64,000 nt of DNA from CAVVMA01 sp963788205. GTDB taxonomy: Bacteria; Desulfobacterota; Binatia; Binatales; Binataceae. Made by a program: the position numbers and the translations under genes. The notes beneath the pieces are model-generated. The model did no database searches, was not told the origin of the DNA, and worked only from the letters and a program-made list of their open reading frames with translations. Of this stretch, positions 63,977-64,000 are shown one piece after another (the first letter of the stretch is position 1; the number at the start of each line of letters is the position of its first letter). Where the stretch lies: contig CAWBGG010000008.1 of NCBI GenBank assembly GCA_963788205.1, forward strand, positions 62,001-126,000, read 5' to 3'.

Positions 63977-64000
63977 CCGCCGCGGCGCGTGCGTTCACTC

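Overview
The window comes from a GC-rich bacterium with short intergenic gaps and a soil or sediment style gene complement. It carries an SCP-x type thiolase paired with a DUF35 protein, an LLM flavin oxidoreductase, a zinc-ribbon/cyclase/AAA signalling protein, sedolisin (S53) proteases with Thr-Pro linkers, and many small toxin-antitoxin modules. A lineage near Desulfobacterota or Binatota is my inference from this mix. No rRNA or other decisive marker lies in the window.

Layout. 1-7.0 kb: minus-strand housekeeping block valS, nadC, birA, EF-G-like GTPase, then the edge of a P-loop kinase gene. 7.0-9.4 kb: a small lipoprotein, a FitAB-type module whose toxin has lost its expected start codon, tRNA-Leu, and a UPF0175/DUF3368 toxin-antitoxin pair. 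9.4-13.2 kb: two glycosyltransferases, a zinc-ribbon membrane protein and gcvH. 13.4-17.4 kb: hisS-aspS-lipoprotein operon, with hisS and the lipoprotein gene frameshifted. 17.4-24.8 kb: a YdjC/HpnK-type deacetylase, thiolase plus DUF35, a secreted protein, a mini-islet between two copies of the tRNA-Gly 3' half, pgsA, nadB and RNase P RNA. 24.8-35.2 kb: two giant secreted proteins, a sedolisin and an NHL-repeat protein, which share seven copies of one ~220-residue module joined by (TP)n linkers. 35.9-41.2 kb: two paralogous small barrel proteins, a zinc-ribbon cyclase ATPase (frameshifted), a palindromic MITE-like block and a coiled-coil zinc-ribbon protein. 41.2-51.4 kb: tRNA-Ile2/Met, dnaG (frameshifted), glycerophosphodiesterase, LLM oxidoreductase, an IS1111-type element inside a REP-like palindrome, then prmA-rsmE-gshB and a YfhO-like membrane protein. 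51.6-59.9 kb: a decayed, lower-GC island at tRNA-Phe with an integrase fragment, a nonsense-interrupted Ntn hydrolase, an excisionase-like gene split by an IS, orphan membrane genes, a HigBA-like module with striking palindromes and an IS630 element. 59.9-64 kb: a secreted three-repeat protein and a second sedolisin with Ig-like C-terminal domains.

Two patterns run through the window. First, at least six otherwise intact genes (hisS, dnaG, the cyclase, both sedolisins and the aspS-linked lipoprotein) are broken by single-base indels; for hisS and dnaG this points more to assembly or sequencing indels than to true loss. Second, accessory genes carry apparent single-transition lesions: GTG to GTA at a start, CAA to TAA twice, and TGG to TGA. 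These look like real decay of mobile DNA. The most novel item is the repeated module shared by the sedolisin and the NHL protein.
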